Positions 1 to 10,284 of a DNA stretch of 64,000 nt are shown here, in pieces. The translations under genes and the position numbers were made by a program. This DNA is from Tetradesmus obliquus (taxonomy: Eukaryota; Chlorophyta; Chlorophyceae; Sphaeropleales; Scenedesmaceae). The notes below the pieces were generated by a model. It saw only the letters and a list, made by a program, of their open reading frames with translations, did no database searches and was not told the origin of the DNA. Position 1 is the stretch's first letter. Each line of letters begins with the position of its first letter. The DNA is taken from positions 868,001-932,000 of the forward strand of contig CP126206.1 in assembly GCA_030272155.1 (NCBI GenBank). Direction: 5' to 3'.

Positions 1-332
1 CCTGGCTTTGTATCAAAATCGTTATTTTTACAATATACATTCACTGTGAAATCCTGTCCTGTTACACATCTCCAGGACTGCCACCGTCAACTATCAGTGA
101 CTGCTTCAACACCAGCCAATGCTGCATACTCACTTCACCAACCACCATCACCATCGTCCACACTTTGTAACTGCAGGTGCCCTTGAAGTTTGGGCAGCGC
201 CAACCAGCTGCCCGCTCAGCCGCCGGCATGCTGGCCAGAGCGCCAGCAGCTGTCATAAATTGTATCTGCTGGGTATCAAAAACGCTAAATTAGCAGGTGG
301 CAGCAGTTGAGCCACGTGCTGAAGTTTCTGGG
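1..332. other. No recognisable gene
   Basis: Mixed-composition host-like DNA. Short open frames exist on both strands, but none has a recognisable domain, splice pattern or composition that supports a gene. Confidence 0.4.
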
Positions 333-337
333 AACTG

Positions 338-515
338 TAGCGGACAGGGCTGGCTGATGTGGCAGGCAGCAGGTGAGCCACAGGCCAAGTATCTTACCAG
401 GCAGGCAGCAAGTGAGCCACAGGCCAAGTATCTTACCAGGCAGGCAGCAAGTGAGCCTTGTGCTGCAATATCTGAAGCGGACGGGCTGGCTGATGTGGCA
501 GGCAGCAGGTGATCT
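338..515. repeat. Nested tandem repeat, 39-bp period
   Basis: A 39-bp unit containing GGCAGGCAGCAAGTGAGCC followed by ACAGGCCAAGTATCTTACCA starts at 361 and 400, and again partially at 439. It is flanked by a ~40-bp direct repeat (GCGGACAGGGCTGGCTGATG and following bases) at about 341 and 475. The nesting suggests slippage followed by a second duplication. No coding role is evident. Confidence 0.8.
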
Positions 516-1304
516 GAAAATAATACAAATTGTTTCAGGAGTGTCCTGCTGCCTCTCTTCAACGATGCTTGCAAGACTTTGTTTTTCATCTGATGCTTGC
601 AGGTGGGGCAAGGGTAAGTAAACAGACAGACGTACGCACGGTGATTGCCACAAAGTATCTTGGATAAGATATCTGGAAGGCAATTGTCTTGCATTTCATC
701 TGCTGCTTGCAGGTGGGGCAAGGGCAGGCCGCTGCCGTGGAACAGCAGCAAGAGCTGGCCCGGCAGTGCTGCCATGCTGCTGGGGTCGTTTGTAACAGCA
801 GTCGGGTGAGTGGCCACAAAATCATCAACAAATGACAATGACCTTGACTGATGTTTTAAGTGGTGTTAGAAGGCTTGGTTTGCCAACAGCATCGTTTGGC
901 TGCTGACCTGCTGTGGCGTCTCATCAAGCAGCCTTACCGTATGATTGACAGTCACAAGCCACAGCATCAAATCACCCATTACGGCAGGGATCTGCATGTC
1001 TGTTGTCGCCGTTGTTTTGCAATTGGCGTGCCGGGAGGATTGATGCAGCTCTTTGCAGTTTTCTTGTGCTATTTCAGTGCCACGTAACAGCCAACCACGG
1101 CACCGCAGCGCGCATGGGTGCTGGATTCTGACGTGGCATTATCATACAGGATTTGTGTTGTTACCACCTTCAAGCAATGCTGGGCTGTGCCTGCAGGATG
1201 CTCTCCCACTTAAAGTGCATGCCGCCATAGCATCAGCCACTATTTTCAACATCCACCAGCATTCATGTCAATCTTTTTGATGTGTGCCTGGACTGTGCCT
1301 GCAG
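516..1304. other. Host-like DNA with a duplicated short motif
   Basis: No gene is supported. The motif GCTTGCAGGTGGGGCAAGGG occurs at about 596 and 707. In the first copy it is followed by GTAAGT, so it could be a tiny exon or splice-like remnant. A second near-duplicate, CTGTGCCTGCAGGATGCT / CTGTGCCTGCAGAATGCT, at about 1187 and 1293 resembles a duplicated 3' splice site upstream of the VTE-like exon. Confidence 0.35.
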
Positions 1305-2007
1305 AATGCTATCCTACTTCACAGCCATGGGGTGCATGCAGCCCCTACAAGCACTTGGATTGGCTGCAACGGTGCAGCGGGTGGCGCTGATTGCCGCTGC
1401 CTGCACGCTTGTGGAGTCCCTCCCTTCCTGGTGGCTTGATGACAACATAACAGTGCCAGCTGCTGCTGTAGCACTCGGCGAGGCATGGCTGCCAGGGGCC
1501 TGGCCGGCAGCAGCACACATGAGCACACTATGGCAGGCGGCTCATGCAGCAGCAGTACGCGCTGCTGCTGCACAGCCGGGCCTGCTGGTGGGAGCTGCTG
1601 CCAACAGCCTGGTGTTTGCTGTGGGGCTGCCGGTGCTGCGCAAGGGCCTGTCAGATCAGGCCATCGGCCATGCCTGGCTGCTGGGCAGTGCTGTGTATGG
1701 CGTGTTTAGAGCCGGGAGCTACTTGCTGATGTGCCTGTACTTCATCATCGGCACCCTGGTGAGTGGTCAATTTGTCATCTTGTGACGCGTGTCACCGTTG
1801 CCACCTTGTCATTTTCGCTAGTGTGTCACCCTGGCGGTGGGGGCCGCTGCCAACAGCCTGGCGTTTGCTGTGGGGCTGCCGGTGCTGCGCAAGGGCCTGT
1901 CAGATCAGGCCATCGCGCATGCCTGGCTGCTGGGCAGTGCTGTGTATGGCGCGTTTGGAGCCGGGAGCTACTTGCTGATGTGTATGTACTTCATCATTGG
2001 CACCCTG
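1305..2007 (+). pseudogene. VTE5/VTE6-like phytol salvage kinase fragment with duplicated exon
   Basis: The first exon-like block (about 1305-1758) encodes VESLPSWWLDDNITVP, which matches the conserved C-terminus of CTP-dependent phytol/farnesol kinases (VTE5/DGK1 type). It runs directly into a DUF92-like stretch (NSLVFAVGLPVLRKGLSDQA, then WLLGSAVYG and YFIIGTL) typical of phytyl-phosphate kinase VTE6. That family is hydrophobic and acts in plastid membranes, recycling phytol into tocopherol. The block ends at a GTGAGT donor (1759). A second copy of only the DUF92 block lies at about 1822-2007, with its own GTAAGT donor (2008) and an in-frame start VTLAVGAAANSLAF. The remaining DUF92 part (the KVK...GRRGP region) is not seen downstream, where a TIR element begins at 2109. 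It could be a live gene with alternative exons continuing beyond intervening DNA. The missing 5' and 3' parts make a fragment more likely. The fusion of the two kinases is inferred from the continuous frame. Confidence 0.55.
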
Positions 2008-2108
2008 GTAAGTGGTCACCCTGGTGTTTTGCCTGCATTAATTAGTAACAAGTGCACCACCTGCACCGCCTGTACCATCAGCCATGTTGGCACCCTGTTG
2101 ATGTGCCT

Positions 2109-3060
2109 GCATAGTTGCACGAAACGTGGGGTCCGGCTGTTTATAAAACGAAACGAAACGTTTAAAACGTGCGTTTTAAACGCCATCAGTGTGAAACGCT
2201 GTATCTAAACGGCAGCTCTAGTGGGGCTCAGGCGTTTGAATGCAGAACCCCTCGTTACTCGGCCTAGCGGCCCGTTCAGGTACTCAGGGCTCTTCAAAAC
2301 ATTTACTGTATATCTTTGTTGGTATTTGAATACTTGTTGTTCTCCTATCAGTCACCGATACATGCCAATGCTTGCTGCTCAGTGTCTGTTGTGTTTCAGC
2401 CAGCATGGTGCTGAGGTTTGGATGATTGTGCATTGAGTCCAACAGATTAACACAATGACATTTAATGTGTCGCGACTCTGCAGCTATGTTTACAGTTGCT
2501 TGTGTGTTCCTGTAACCAGTGGTCGCTGCTTTCTTGGTAAGAGACTCAACTGCTGCATTATTAATGTTGCCAGTTTGCTTCTTTGCGTAAACCTTGGGAT
2601 GAAAGCTCATCCCTGATACGCCGAGCAGCTATCCAGCTGCTGTGGTGCCTCGCTGCACATGGTCCGTGGACATCAACGCATTCACACGATATCACGATTA
2701 ATAAATAGATTACGCACTGGCACCTCAATTCATTTTGACTTTGCGAAGAGCTGTCGTGCGACGATCGCCAAGTATGTTCAAGTGTTGGAGCTGTACTGCT
2801 GTCAACTAGTCAAGCCTGCTGCCGTGCCTTGGCAGCCCTCCAAGCCCGGCAGGCACAGTTCTGGGGTCAATTAATGACTATAAAGACTAGTATTGATCAT
2901 TTACAAACAATAAAAATGCAAAGAATTGATGTAACTGGCCTCTACATGCCTCTAGAGTGCATACTGTGACATGGCGTTTCAGCAGCGTTTCAGCAGCGTT
3001 TCAGTCCAGGCACTGGCGTTTTAAACGCGTTTAGAAACGAAACGTTTCGTGCAACTATGC
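2109..3060. mobile_element. 952-bp non-autonomous TIR element
   Basis: The ends are perfect inverted repeats, GCATAGTTGCACGAAACGT at 2109-2127 and its complement at 3042-3060. Subterminal sequences at both ends are rich in GAAACG / GTTTTAAACGC motifs. No transposase is encoded. A clean target-site duplication is not visible (flanks CCT versus TGC), so the superfamily is uncertain; hAT-like is possible. It lies between the VTE-like exons and the Ala/Gln-rich ORF, whose first ATG falls inside the right terminal repeat. Confidence 0.75.
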
Positions 3061-3517
3061 TGCCGCTGCTGCTGCCTTTCAGTCAGCAGCAGCAGCAAAC
3101 AGTCAGGGCGTTGAACAGCCTGCAGCAGCAGCCATTTGGCCCAACAACCAGCTGCAGGCGGACGCTGCTGCTGCTGCTGGCTCAAAGCCGGCTCAAAGCC
3201 GGCTCAAAGCCAGCAGCAGCAAGCCCTAAGGGCACGCAGCCAGCATCAGCCGAAATGGCAGCAGCCGCTGAGCTCGACAGCAAGCTGCAGCAGGTGCTGC
3301 ACGCTGTAGAGGCAGCAGTAGAAGCAGGAGACTGGGACGGCGTTGCTGCGGCACTAGCTATTGCCACGAAGCTTGCAGCAGCAGCAGCAGCAGCTCCGCT
3401 GCTCGGCAAGCTGCAGCGGGCGCTGCATGATGGAGCTGCTGCTGCTGCTGCAGGCGATGTGCACAGCGGCGTCACTGCTACGGCCTTGGCACGGCCGGGT
3501 ACCCACAGTGTAAGGCT

Positions 3518-3548
<31 letters not shown>

Positions 3549-3643
3549 GCGCTGCATGATGGAGCTGCTGCTGCTGCAGCAGGCGATGTGCACACCGTCA
3601 CTGCCATGGCTCTGGCACGGCCGGTTGCCCACAGTGTATCCCC

Positions 3644-3697
<54 letters not shown>

Positions 3698-4274
3698 GCA
3701 GCACCAGCAATGGGTTGGTAGAGCTGCCTGGGCTCCAGTGCATGGCAGCAGCAGCGGCAAGGTACGTGCTGCTGCTGCTGCTGCTCAGGGGTATGAGGTG
3801 GCAGCTGGTGATGGCAGCTGGCCCCAGCAGCAGCAGCAGCAGCAGCAGGGTGCTGCCGACAGCAGCATTGCTGCGCGGCGTGAGCGGCTCCGCAGGCTTG
3901 CTGTTGGCGCAATGGCTGATAGCGGCTGTATGAAAGCAGCAGCAGCAGCAGCGGTAGATGGCAGCAACATTGACGTTCAAAAGCGCGACGCAACGTATAC
4001 GCGTGGCGGCACCAGCCACAGCAGCAAGAGCAGGGGCAACAAGGCCGGTTTGCGCAGCAGCGCGTGCATCTCTGCTGCTGACACACAGGGGGTCCTCAAG
4101 GACCAGCAGCAGTCTGTTGCTGCTGCTGCTGCTGCTGCTGCCAGTCCATCAGAGGAGAGGGCGGCTGGTGGCGCAGCGCGGCAGGCAGCAGCGCAGCGGG
4201 CAGTCGGCAGCAAGCGGCCCGCCAGTGTGCTGCTGCATGGCAGCATGCCGGCTGCCAAGCGCATGCTGTGCTAG
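3057..4274 (+). CDS. Ala/Gln-rich low-complexity protein (hypothetical)
   Basis: A 405-codon open frame dominated by CAG and GCN runs, with poly-Gln tracts of about 11 and 19 residues and many poly-Ala runs. A non-repetitive stretch (VLHAVEAAVEAGDWDGVAAAL, around residues 80-100) looks helical. The block ALHDGAAAAAAGDVH occurs twice, so an internal duplication has occurred. No domain is recognised. The first ATG lies in the end of the adjacent TIR element, so the true start is more likely downstream or on an upstream exon. Long open frames arise easily from CAG repeats on either strand, and comparable frames exist in antisense here. This is therefore only a candidate. Confidence 0.35.
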
Positions 4275-4424
4275 CCGCCGCACTAGATGGGCTGTGAGCA
4301 GTGATGTGCAGTTGCTGCCACCAGCCGACTTGTTTGACAACGCATTATAATGGTGGCTATGATGGTGGCTGCTGCCAAGCGCATGCTGTGCTAGCCGCCG
4401 CACTGGATGGGCTGTGAGGAGTGA
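4251..4424. repeat. Direct repeat, ~54 bp, period 120
   Basis: The sequence starting GCTGCCAAGCGCATGCTGTG at 4251 recurs at 4371 and stays nearly identical for about 54 bp. The first copy contains the stop of the Ala/Gln-rich ORF. This is a local duplication of that ORF's 3' end. Confidence 0.75.
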
Positions 4425-4540
4425 GAGAGGGGGGCTCGCAGTGAACACGGGCACTGGCATGCGGCAGCTGTGACTGTTGTGATCACAGTGTCAAGAGCTG
4501 TCCCCCGTTGTTTTTGCTTTTGCAGCTGTTTTCATGTCTG

Positions 4541-4640
4541 AAATGCTGGTGCATCCAAAAAACATAAGAAATGCTGGTGCATCGGAAAAAACAAAAGAAA
4601 TGCTGGTGCATTGAAAAAACAAAAGAAATGCTGGTGCTTG
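4541..4640. repeat. 28-29-bp tandem repeat, about 3.5 copies
   Basis: AAATGCTGGTGCAT followed by an A-rich tail repeats from 4541, 4569, 4598 and 4626. It is a short minisatellite in otherwise gene-free DNA (4425-4884), where nothing else is recognised. Confidence 0.8.
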
Positions 4641-4884
4641 GTGCTGCCTGGTGGCGTGGTGATGCATAACCCAGTTATATGATATGGTGGCCTGGGAGGC
4701 AGGGTTGGAGGTGGTGGTGGTGGTGTTGGGTGGCTTGTGAAAGCAGCTTGGAAAGAGTACAACCTAATTGAAGGTTGTGTGTCACTGACTTGATATGCCT
4801 GTGCTGCAGCTGGCCAGCTGGCCTACTAGGCTGGCCTACTGGCCTACTAGACTATAATAGTAGTACTCTGCCTGATCATCAGGC

Positions 4885-5456
4885 AAGGGGGTGGTGACTA
4901 CACTTAAGTACGGTAACCAGTGTGGTAGCGGGCATGTACCCCTGTGTACCTAAGGGATCTGCTGGCACCAATATAATATATGTACTATGCCCATTTTAAT
5001 TCCAATGAGTAGGTACACACGTGTACCCTAAGGTACGCAGAGGTACAAAGTACAGGCCTGGCGGCCAGTGCAGGTCAACTTGAGGTACAAAGCGCACCTG
5101 CTGTGTACTTTGGTGTACCTAAGTGTACTTCATTGTGAACAAAACCCTCAGAAACCCTAAACCCTTGAGCGCCAAAGTACGTGTTTGGGGTACACTCGGT
5201 GTACCTAAGCCAGAGCCTTGAGTGCAAAAAGGTACAAAGTAGAGCCATTTTGCGCTGTACGGCATTGGAGGAGGTACAAAGTACAGGCCAAAAAGGCAGA
5301 AATTTTCAACGGTATCGACTTTTGGTGTACCCAAGGTGGTTTTGGTGTGGGTGGCCTATGCCAATTATGTCTGCCGAGCCAGATCCCTTAAGTACACAGA
5401 GGTACATGCCTGCTACCACACTGGTTACAGTACTTAAGCGTAGTCACCACCCCCTT
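4885..5456. mobile_element. hAT-type MITE with long TIRs and 8-bp TSD
   Basis: The termini are inverted repeats about 85 bp long at about 90 percent identity. The left end begins AAGGGGGTGGTGACTAC and the right end is its complement. The element is flanked by a perfect 8-bp direct repeat CATCAGGC at 4877-4884 and 5457-5464, the target duplication size expected of hAT elements. The 572-bp element encodes nothing. Its interior is rich in GTAC-containing motifs (GTACCTAAG, AGGTACAAAGTAC). Confidence 0.9.
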
Positions 5457-5464
5457 CATCAGGC

Positions 5465-6105
5465 ATGATGTTGGCTTGCGCTGATTGGAGCACGAAGGTG
5501 TGCTGGTGCGCGAGGCATGCCCAGGTGACTTGCAGCAAGTGCGGTTGTGTTTTTCATTGCATCAGCAGCCGCACGAACTCCATCGCTGGTTCTTGAGTAC
5601 AAGGGGTTGAACTTTCAAAGTTTGAACCACCATGTGACATGGTACTAGTGGTTACCCGTGGCTCCGCCACTCGCATCTGGCACGGAAGACAGGCATGGAG
5701 GTGCATTGTGTTGTTCAGGTGTGCTGCTGCGGGACAAAGGTGGCCTGACATCTGTCCTAACCCTTTGGTGTGAGGCAGCTTTGGTAACTGCAGCTGCACG
5801 CATATAGCATAGTTACTTATGCCAGAGCGGCATCTATTGAGTATCTTAGGCACACTGCTCCAGTGCCAAGTGTGGTGCTCATACCCCAACGTCCTGGAAC
5901 ACCTCATGTTACACAACATCTTGCGTGTACACACCAACTGTAGCTGGTGTGTTACATGAGCAAAACGTGGCCAGCGGCTTGTTGCAGCATGTGACATTTG
6001 CAGCTACCGCAACCACTGCAGCTGCAGCATGATAGATTACAAATACATGCCAGAGCTCCAGGGCCGAGTTCCTCAAGCACACTGTTCCAGTGCCGAGTGT
6101 GAAGC
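5465..6105. other. Duplicated Helitron helicase 3' tail
   Basis: About 5822-5960 resembles 6042-6165: ACACACCAACTGTAGCTG versus ACACACCAGCTGCAATAGC, and matching CACTG.TCCAGTGCC.AGTGTG stretches. The 3' end of the Helitron helicase frame therefore appears to be duplicated and diverged. No other gene is recognised here. Confidence 0.5.
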
Positions 6106-6935
6106 TCAAACCCCGATGCCCTGGAACACCTCACGATACACAACATTCTTAGTGTACACACCAGCTGCAATAGCCGCAGTAGCTGCACGGAAGCCCCCAA
6201 CCACCAACACCTTGAGGGCACTCCAGATGCCAACCCGCGAGAAGGCAACATACAACTGACCATGCGAGAACACAGGGCGAGGCAGGTACACACCTGCTGC
6301 CTTGAGGGTCTGCCCCTGCGCCTTGTTGATTGTCATGGCATATGCAACGCGCACTGGAAACTGGCGCCTGCACATATCAAAAGGCATAGCCTGTGCATCA
6401 GAGGGCTGCAGGTTCAGGCGTGGCAGCCACACCACTCGGCCCTTTACAGGGCCTGTGGCCACCTTTGCCTGGATGAAGTTGTCCATGAGTTTCATGACCA
6501 CCATGCGTGTGCCATTCGCCAATCCTGCAGACATGTTGCGCAGCAGAATGATAGGGCACCCAACGTGCAAGCGCAGCTTGTGTGGCGGCAAGCCAGACAT
6601 GCGCAGAGTGTTCAAAAACTCTGATGGATACAGGTGACCTTGTTGCTCACCGCGCACCACTGAGTCAGCACTGCTGTACACACGGCTCTCAACCTGAACA
6701 CCGTCAGGCCGGGGTGCACACATCCTTGCTGTCATCAGATCATTCACTGCATCAACATCATCATTCAGAGGCGTAAGGATCGCACGCTCCACAATGTACT
6801 GCTGTCGTGCAGCATCACCGCTTTGGCTGTCAATTACCCCATACACAGCATCTATCAATTCCTGCAAAGTGCCCTCTTGCTGCCCTCCGCCACACACGAC
6901 CTCATCAGGCAGGCGTATGTAATCCTCGCCTACAG
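6106..6935 (-). pseudogene. Helitron RepHel helicase, C-terminal fragment
   Basis: The minus-strand frame (263 codons from 6897, with similarity reaching about 6935) shows the C-terminal PIF1-like helicase motifs of Helitron RepHel in order. These are ERAILTPLNDDVDAVN, LRMSGLPPHKLRLHVGCPI followed by LLRNM, YAMTINKAQGQTL, and GQLYVAFSRV. RepHel drives rolling-circle-like transposition, with a Rep nuclease upstream of the helicase. Here only roughly the last 270 residues remain; the Rep domain and helicase motifs I-III are absent, so the copy is 5'-truncated. Family assignment is firm; function is lost. Confidence 0.85.
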
Positions 6936-7816
6936 CAGCGCATTCTGGTAGGCAGACTGCACAGGCTGCGGTGCAGAGAGCATGCTGGCAAGGAACTGTT
7001 GCTGCCGCTGCTGAACATTGGGTGGCAGCTGGCCCACTGGCTCTGTGGCAGCACCTGCAGGCAGGCAGGCAGGCAGGCAGGCAACATCATACATGAGCTG
7101 CTGGAAGACGTCAAGCTGAACATCAAACGTCCAGAAGCTGCTTTCATGGAAATTCCAACATTCCAGCATCGTCTGTTGTGCTGGCTGTGCTGCTGCTGTT
7201 GACGCACCTGGTGTCTGAGCTGCTGCTGGCTGAGCTGCATCTGTTGCAGGTGGACTGGCGAGTGGAGCTCCAATTGCAGCGGGTGAAACTCCCACTGCAA
7301 TATCAACAATCGGCAGCAGGAATGGAAGCGTTTAGCGCAGCCCACCTTGCCTCACAGTGACGATCACTGCTCGCTCTGCATAAGTTCGCGAACATTCTGC
7401 AGACATCAGTGCCCGCACAACATCCATACCGGCACCACTCACCTTCCTCGTGTCGATCATCGCGATCTGCTTGCCTCGCAGCGTGCTGCTGCCGCTGCAG
7501 AGACGCCCTGCTGTTGGGTGTGGTGGTTGCTGCAGCCGTGGCAGTGATGGCCAGCAAGATCACGCTGATCACTGTCCACCACCTCATGTACAGCTTAGAC
7601 GCATCCTTCAAACTCCACAGTCAATGACGCAGTGCTTGGTGGGTACAACCGCGACAGCAGTTCACTGCAGCATTAAGGAACAGCGCTGATCGCAAGTCGT
7701 TGCATCTCATAGGTGTGCGGTAAAAAAAACCTGATCTTGATACGACGCTGCACTGCTGTGTTCACGGAGTTCCGCAGACGCCCTCGGGTTCAACGGCCAG
7801 GTCCTAAGCCAGGCTT
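6936..7816. other. No confident gene
   Basis: Minus-strand open frames here include a Gln/Ala-rich one (6930-7295). Another (7303-7611) begins with a signal-peptide-like segment WWTVISVILLAITATAAA and has several Cys residues. Neither shows a known domain. A short (GGCA)n run lies at about 7060-7083. Confidence 0.3.
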
Positions 7817-7877
7817 CTGACTGACTGACTGACTGACTGACTGACTGACTGACTGACTGACTGACTGACTGACTGAC
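7817..7877. repeat. (CTGA)n microsatellite
   Basis: About 15 uninterrupted CTGA units. Confidence 0.97.
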
Positions 7878-8403
7878 GGACCGTATTTCTTTTTAGTAAT
7901 GGATGGTTGACTGAGTGATGGCCACGTCTATCATATCTATTCGCGTGGCCTCACGTCCTCCTTCAAAGCTCCATCACAAAAAAAGATCACCTATACCCGT
8001 GCTCTGCATACAGCTCAGTCCTGCGCAGAGTTGGCACTCGCACAGCAGTTCACCAGAACTGCTCGGAGAAAGTTGAAGAGCGACCAGGTGAGAAGCTGAA
8101 ATGCAAACCATGCTTTAAAACCGCTAGATGCACGCCGTTAGTGGTGTCTCGTGCTTGCCTCAACACCGTGGGTTGGTAGTTTGCTGTGTTTACCAGCAGA
8201 TCATGCGATACCCTTACTCTGCCAAGCCAGGAAGGGCGCGAATAATCACTTTGATGCATCTTGCAGTGAATCATCCGCTTAGGCTGTGTGATGCTGCATG
8301 TTCAGGATCAACCACCACAGCCTCGCCCAGTCATATCGCGAGCATACGTGTGATCAGCCCGCCTGCAGTGCCTCATTGATTTTATCGTAATTCGATTAGT
8401 CGT
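7878..8403. other. No recognisable gene
   Basis: Unique, moderately AT-rich sequence. It may hold the 5' region of the Ala-rich ORF that follows, but no promoter motif stands out. Confidence 0.4.
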
Positions 8404-9120
8404 TTGTGCCTGTTCAACACAGTTCGTCTGACTGCACCACGACCTTCCCTGCCGAAACATCCCAACATCCAGGTCCAAATGGCTGGCAAGTTCCCTCAAC
8501 CAACGGCCCAGGTGCATGCTGCTGCAGCTTCAGCCGCTGCAGCTGAAGCTATGGCAGCTGCTGCTGCCAATGCACAGGCAGCAGCAGCTGCCCCTGCAGC
8601 CAGTGGCATGGTGCTGCCCCAGCATGCTGCAGACGCCTTGGCAGCAGCAGCTGCTGCCATGGCAGCTGCAATGGCGAATGCGGGAGCTGCTGGAGCACAG
8701 CACCAGGCACTGGCAGCAGCTGCTGAAATCGTAGCAGCAGCAGCAGCGGCAGCAGCAGCAGCGGCAGCAGCAGCAGCACCTGCTGCTGCTGCTCACCAGT
8801 TGAATGGCCCGCCTGCTGCAGCTGCGGCTGGTGCTGCTGGCAATGAGATTCTTGCTGGCAACCAAGCCATGCTGCTGGGGATGATTCAGGGCCTGGGAGT
8901 GCTGCCTGCTAACGCAGCACCAGACGAGCAGCTGAACGAAGACGTGCAGCCAACAAATGATCTGTTACTCTCTGCTACCAGCATCAGCGGCAGCACCAGC
9001 CACAACCAGCAGCAGCAGTGGATGCAAGGGAGCCTCACGCTTCCTGCAGCAACCAGCATGTTCTTCTATGCCCTTAGGCATTGTGTTATGCCATGTGTTA
9101 TGCCATGTGTTATGCCCTGA
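8404..9120 (+). CDS. Ala-rich low-complexity protein (hypothetical)
   Basis: A 238-codon frame. Residues ~25-160 are mostly Ala with interspersed Gln, Met and His; residues ~160-215 are less biased (MIQGLGVLPANAAPDEQLNE). The C-terminus is a short repeat (CVMP three times) produced by a 12-bp tandem repeat. A better start may be the ATG at about 8479 (MAGKFPQPTAQ). No domain is recognised. It may be an exon of a host gene or a by-product of GCA repeats. Confidence 0.4.
   Translation: MCLFNTVRLTAPRPSLPKHPNIQVQMAGKFPQPTAQVHAAAASAAAAEAMAAAAANAQAAAAAPAASGMVLPQHAADALAAAAAAMAAAMANAGAAGAQHQALAAAAEIVAAAAAAAAAAAAAAAPAAAAHQLNGPPAAAAAGAAGNEILAGNQAMLLGMIQGLGVLPANAAPDEQLNEDVQPTNDLLLSATSISGSTSHNQQQQWMQGSLTLPAATSMFFYALRHCVMPCVMPCVMP
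9082..9117. repeat. 12-bp tandem repeat, 3 copies
   Basis: TGTGTTATGCCA is repeated three times (the last ends CCC). It encodes the CVMP repeats at the end of the Ala-rich frame. Confidence 0.9.
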
Positions 9121-9529
9121 GGCATTGTGTGAAGAGGAGTGATGTGCGGCAGCTGCAGGTGCAGCAATCAGCCGCTTCTGACCTTTGGTGTAGCCCATGA
9201 TGGCTGTCTTGGCTTGGCTGCTGGTGCCATGTTGCAGCCTGAGGTGGTGCTGGCTGTGACTTACACCTTGGTGCTGCTGTCTATGGCTGTTATGGCTTGG
9301 CTGCTGTGCCTGATGCAGCCTGAGGTGGTGCTGGCTGTGACTGGCACGCGGCTGCAGCATGCAGTTGGTGGTGGTGGTGCAGCTGTCGCAGCATGCGTTG
9401 CGCAATGCACAGCCTGCTGCTGTCTGGCTGTGTGTGGTGCAGCAAACCTACTGTGGTGCGTGGTGGAAGAATCTGGAAACTGTTTGCATATCTCACGCGA
9501 CGGGAGGTCATGCATGAGGGCTTGGGATC

Positions 9530-9530
<1 letters not shown>
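9121..9530. repeat. Short direct repeat in gene-free DNA
   Basis: GCAGCCTGAGGTGGTGCTGG occurs at about 9235 and 9316, each followed by CTGTGACT. No gene is supported. Confidence 0.6.
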
Positions 9531-9532
<2 letters not shown>

Positions 9533-9560
<28 letters not shown>

Positions 9561-9591
9561 TGTATGTATGTATGTATGTATGTATGTATGC
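9533..9591. repeat. (GTAT)n microsatellite
   Basis: About 14 uninterrupted GTAT units. Confidence 0.97.
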
Positions 9592-10284
9592 TTGTGCGAG
9601 ACGCACATGCATGTACCGTCAGCTTGAGGAGAGGTGTTCCACAGGCGGGGTGTGGGCACGACACTTCAAAAGGTTTGTTTTGCAGCATGTCAGGGCAACG
9701 ACCGTGCATGTCTTGCGTTCTAGGATGCACGCGCGGCAGCCAGTGTTTACAGCGACCACAGTTGTACACACGTCACCAATTAGGTGGCAGTACTGCATCA
9801 GGGGACGGGGTTCTGAGATGTGCGACTGGCTGACAGCAGAGCAGTTGTGAAAGTCGGAGCAATGGCAGCTTGCTGTGTAGCCGTGGTGCACAAGGCGCAG
9901 CTTGGCCCACACCAGGCAGGCATGCATGCAGGCTGGCAATGTGCCAGCTGGCAAGCAGCCTTTAAAAGTGACCTTCCAGTCGCTGCAAAGTGATGTTCTG
10001 GCTGTGCAGGTAACTGCAGCTCAGCTGGGCTGACATGAGTATGTCAGCAGCACAGGCTGGTGCCCCTGCAACCTTGTGCATGCCTTACAGATGATCTTTG
10101 CCGTGCTTTGTGTGTACCACCAGCTGTTCTCATGGGGTTTTGCGGTGGGCTTGCGGCTGTTTAAAAGGACCCCCGGGTTTGACCACCTCTGCAGCTCTTC
10201 TTGTCCTGCCTGGACCCCAAGGCGGCGCCTTTGAGGGTTGTACTTGTTTCAGTTTTTACTAGGTGTGTGATCGATGTGTGATGG
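9592..10284. other. No recognisable gene
   Basis: Host-like sequence without a supportable reading frame or repeat structure. Confidence 0.4.

Noticed and set aside
3182-4086. Long minus-strand frames opposite the Ala/Gln-rich ORF
   Set aside because: They are Cys/Leu/Ala homopolymers produced by reading CAG repeats on the other strand; no domain or composition supports them.
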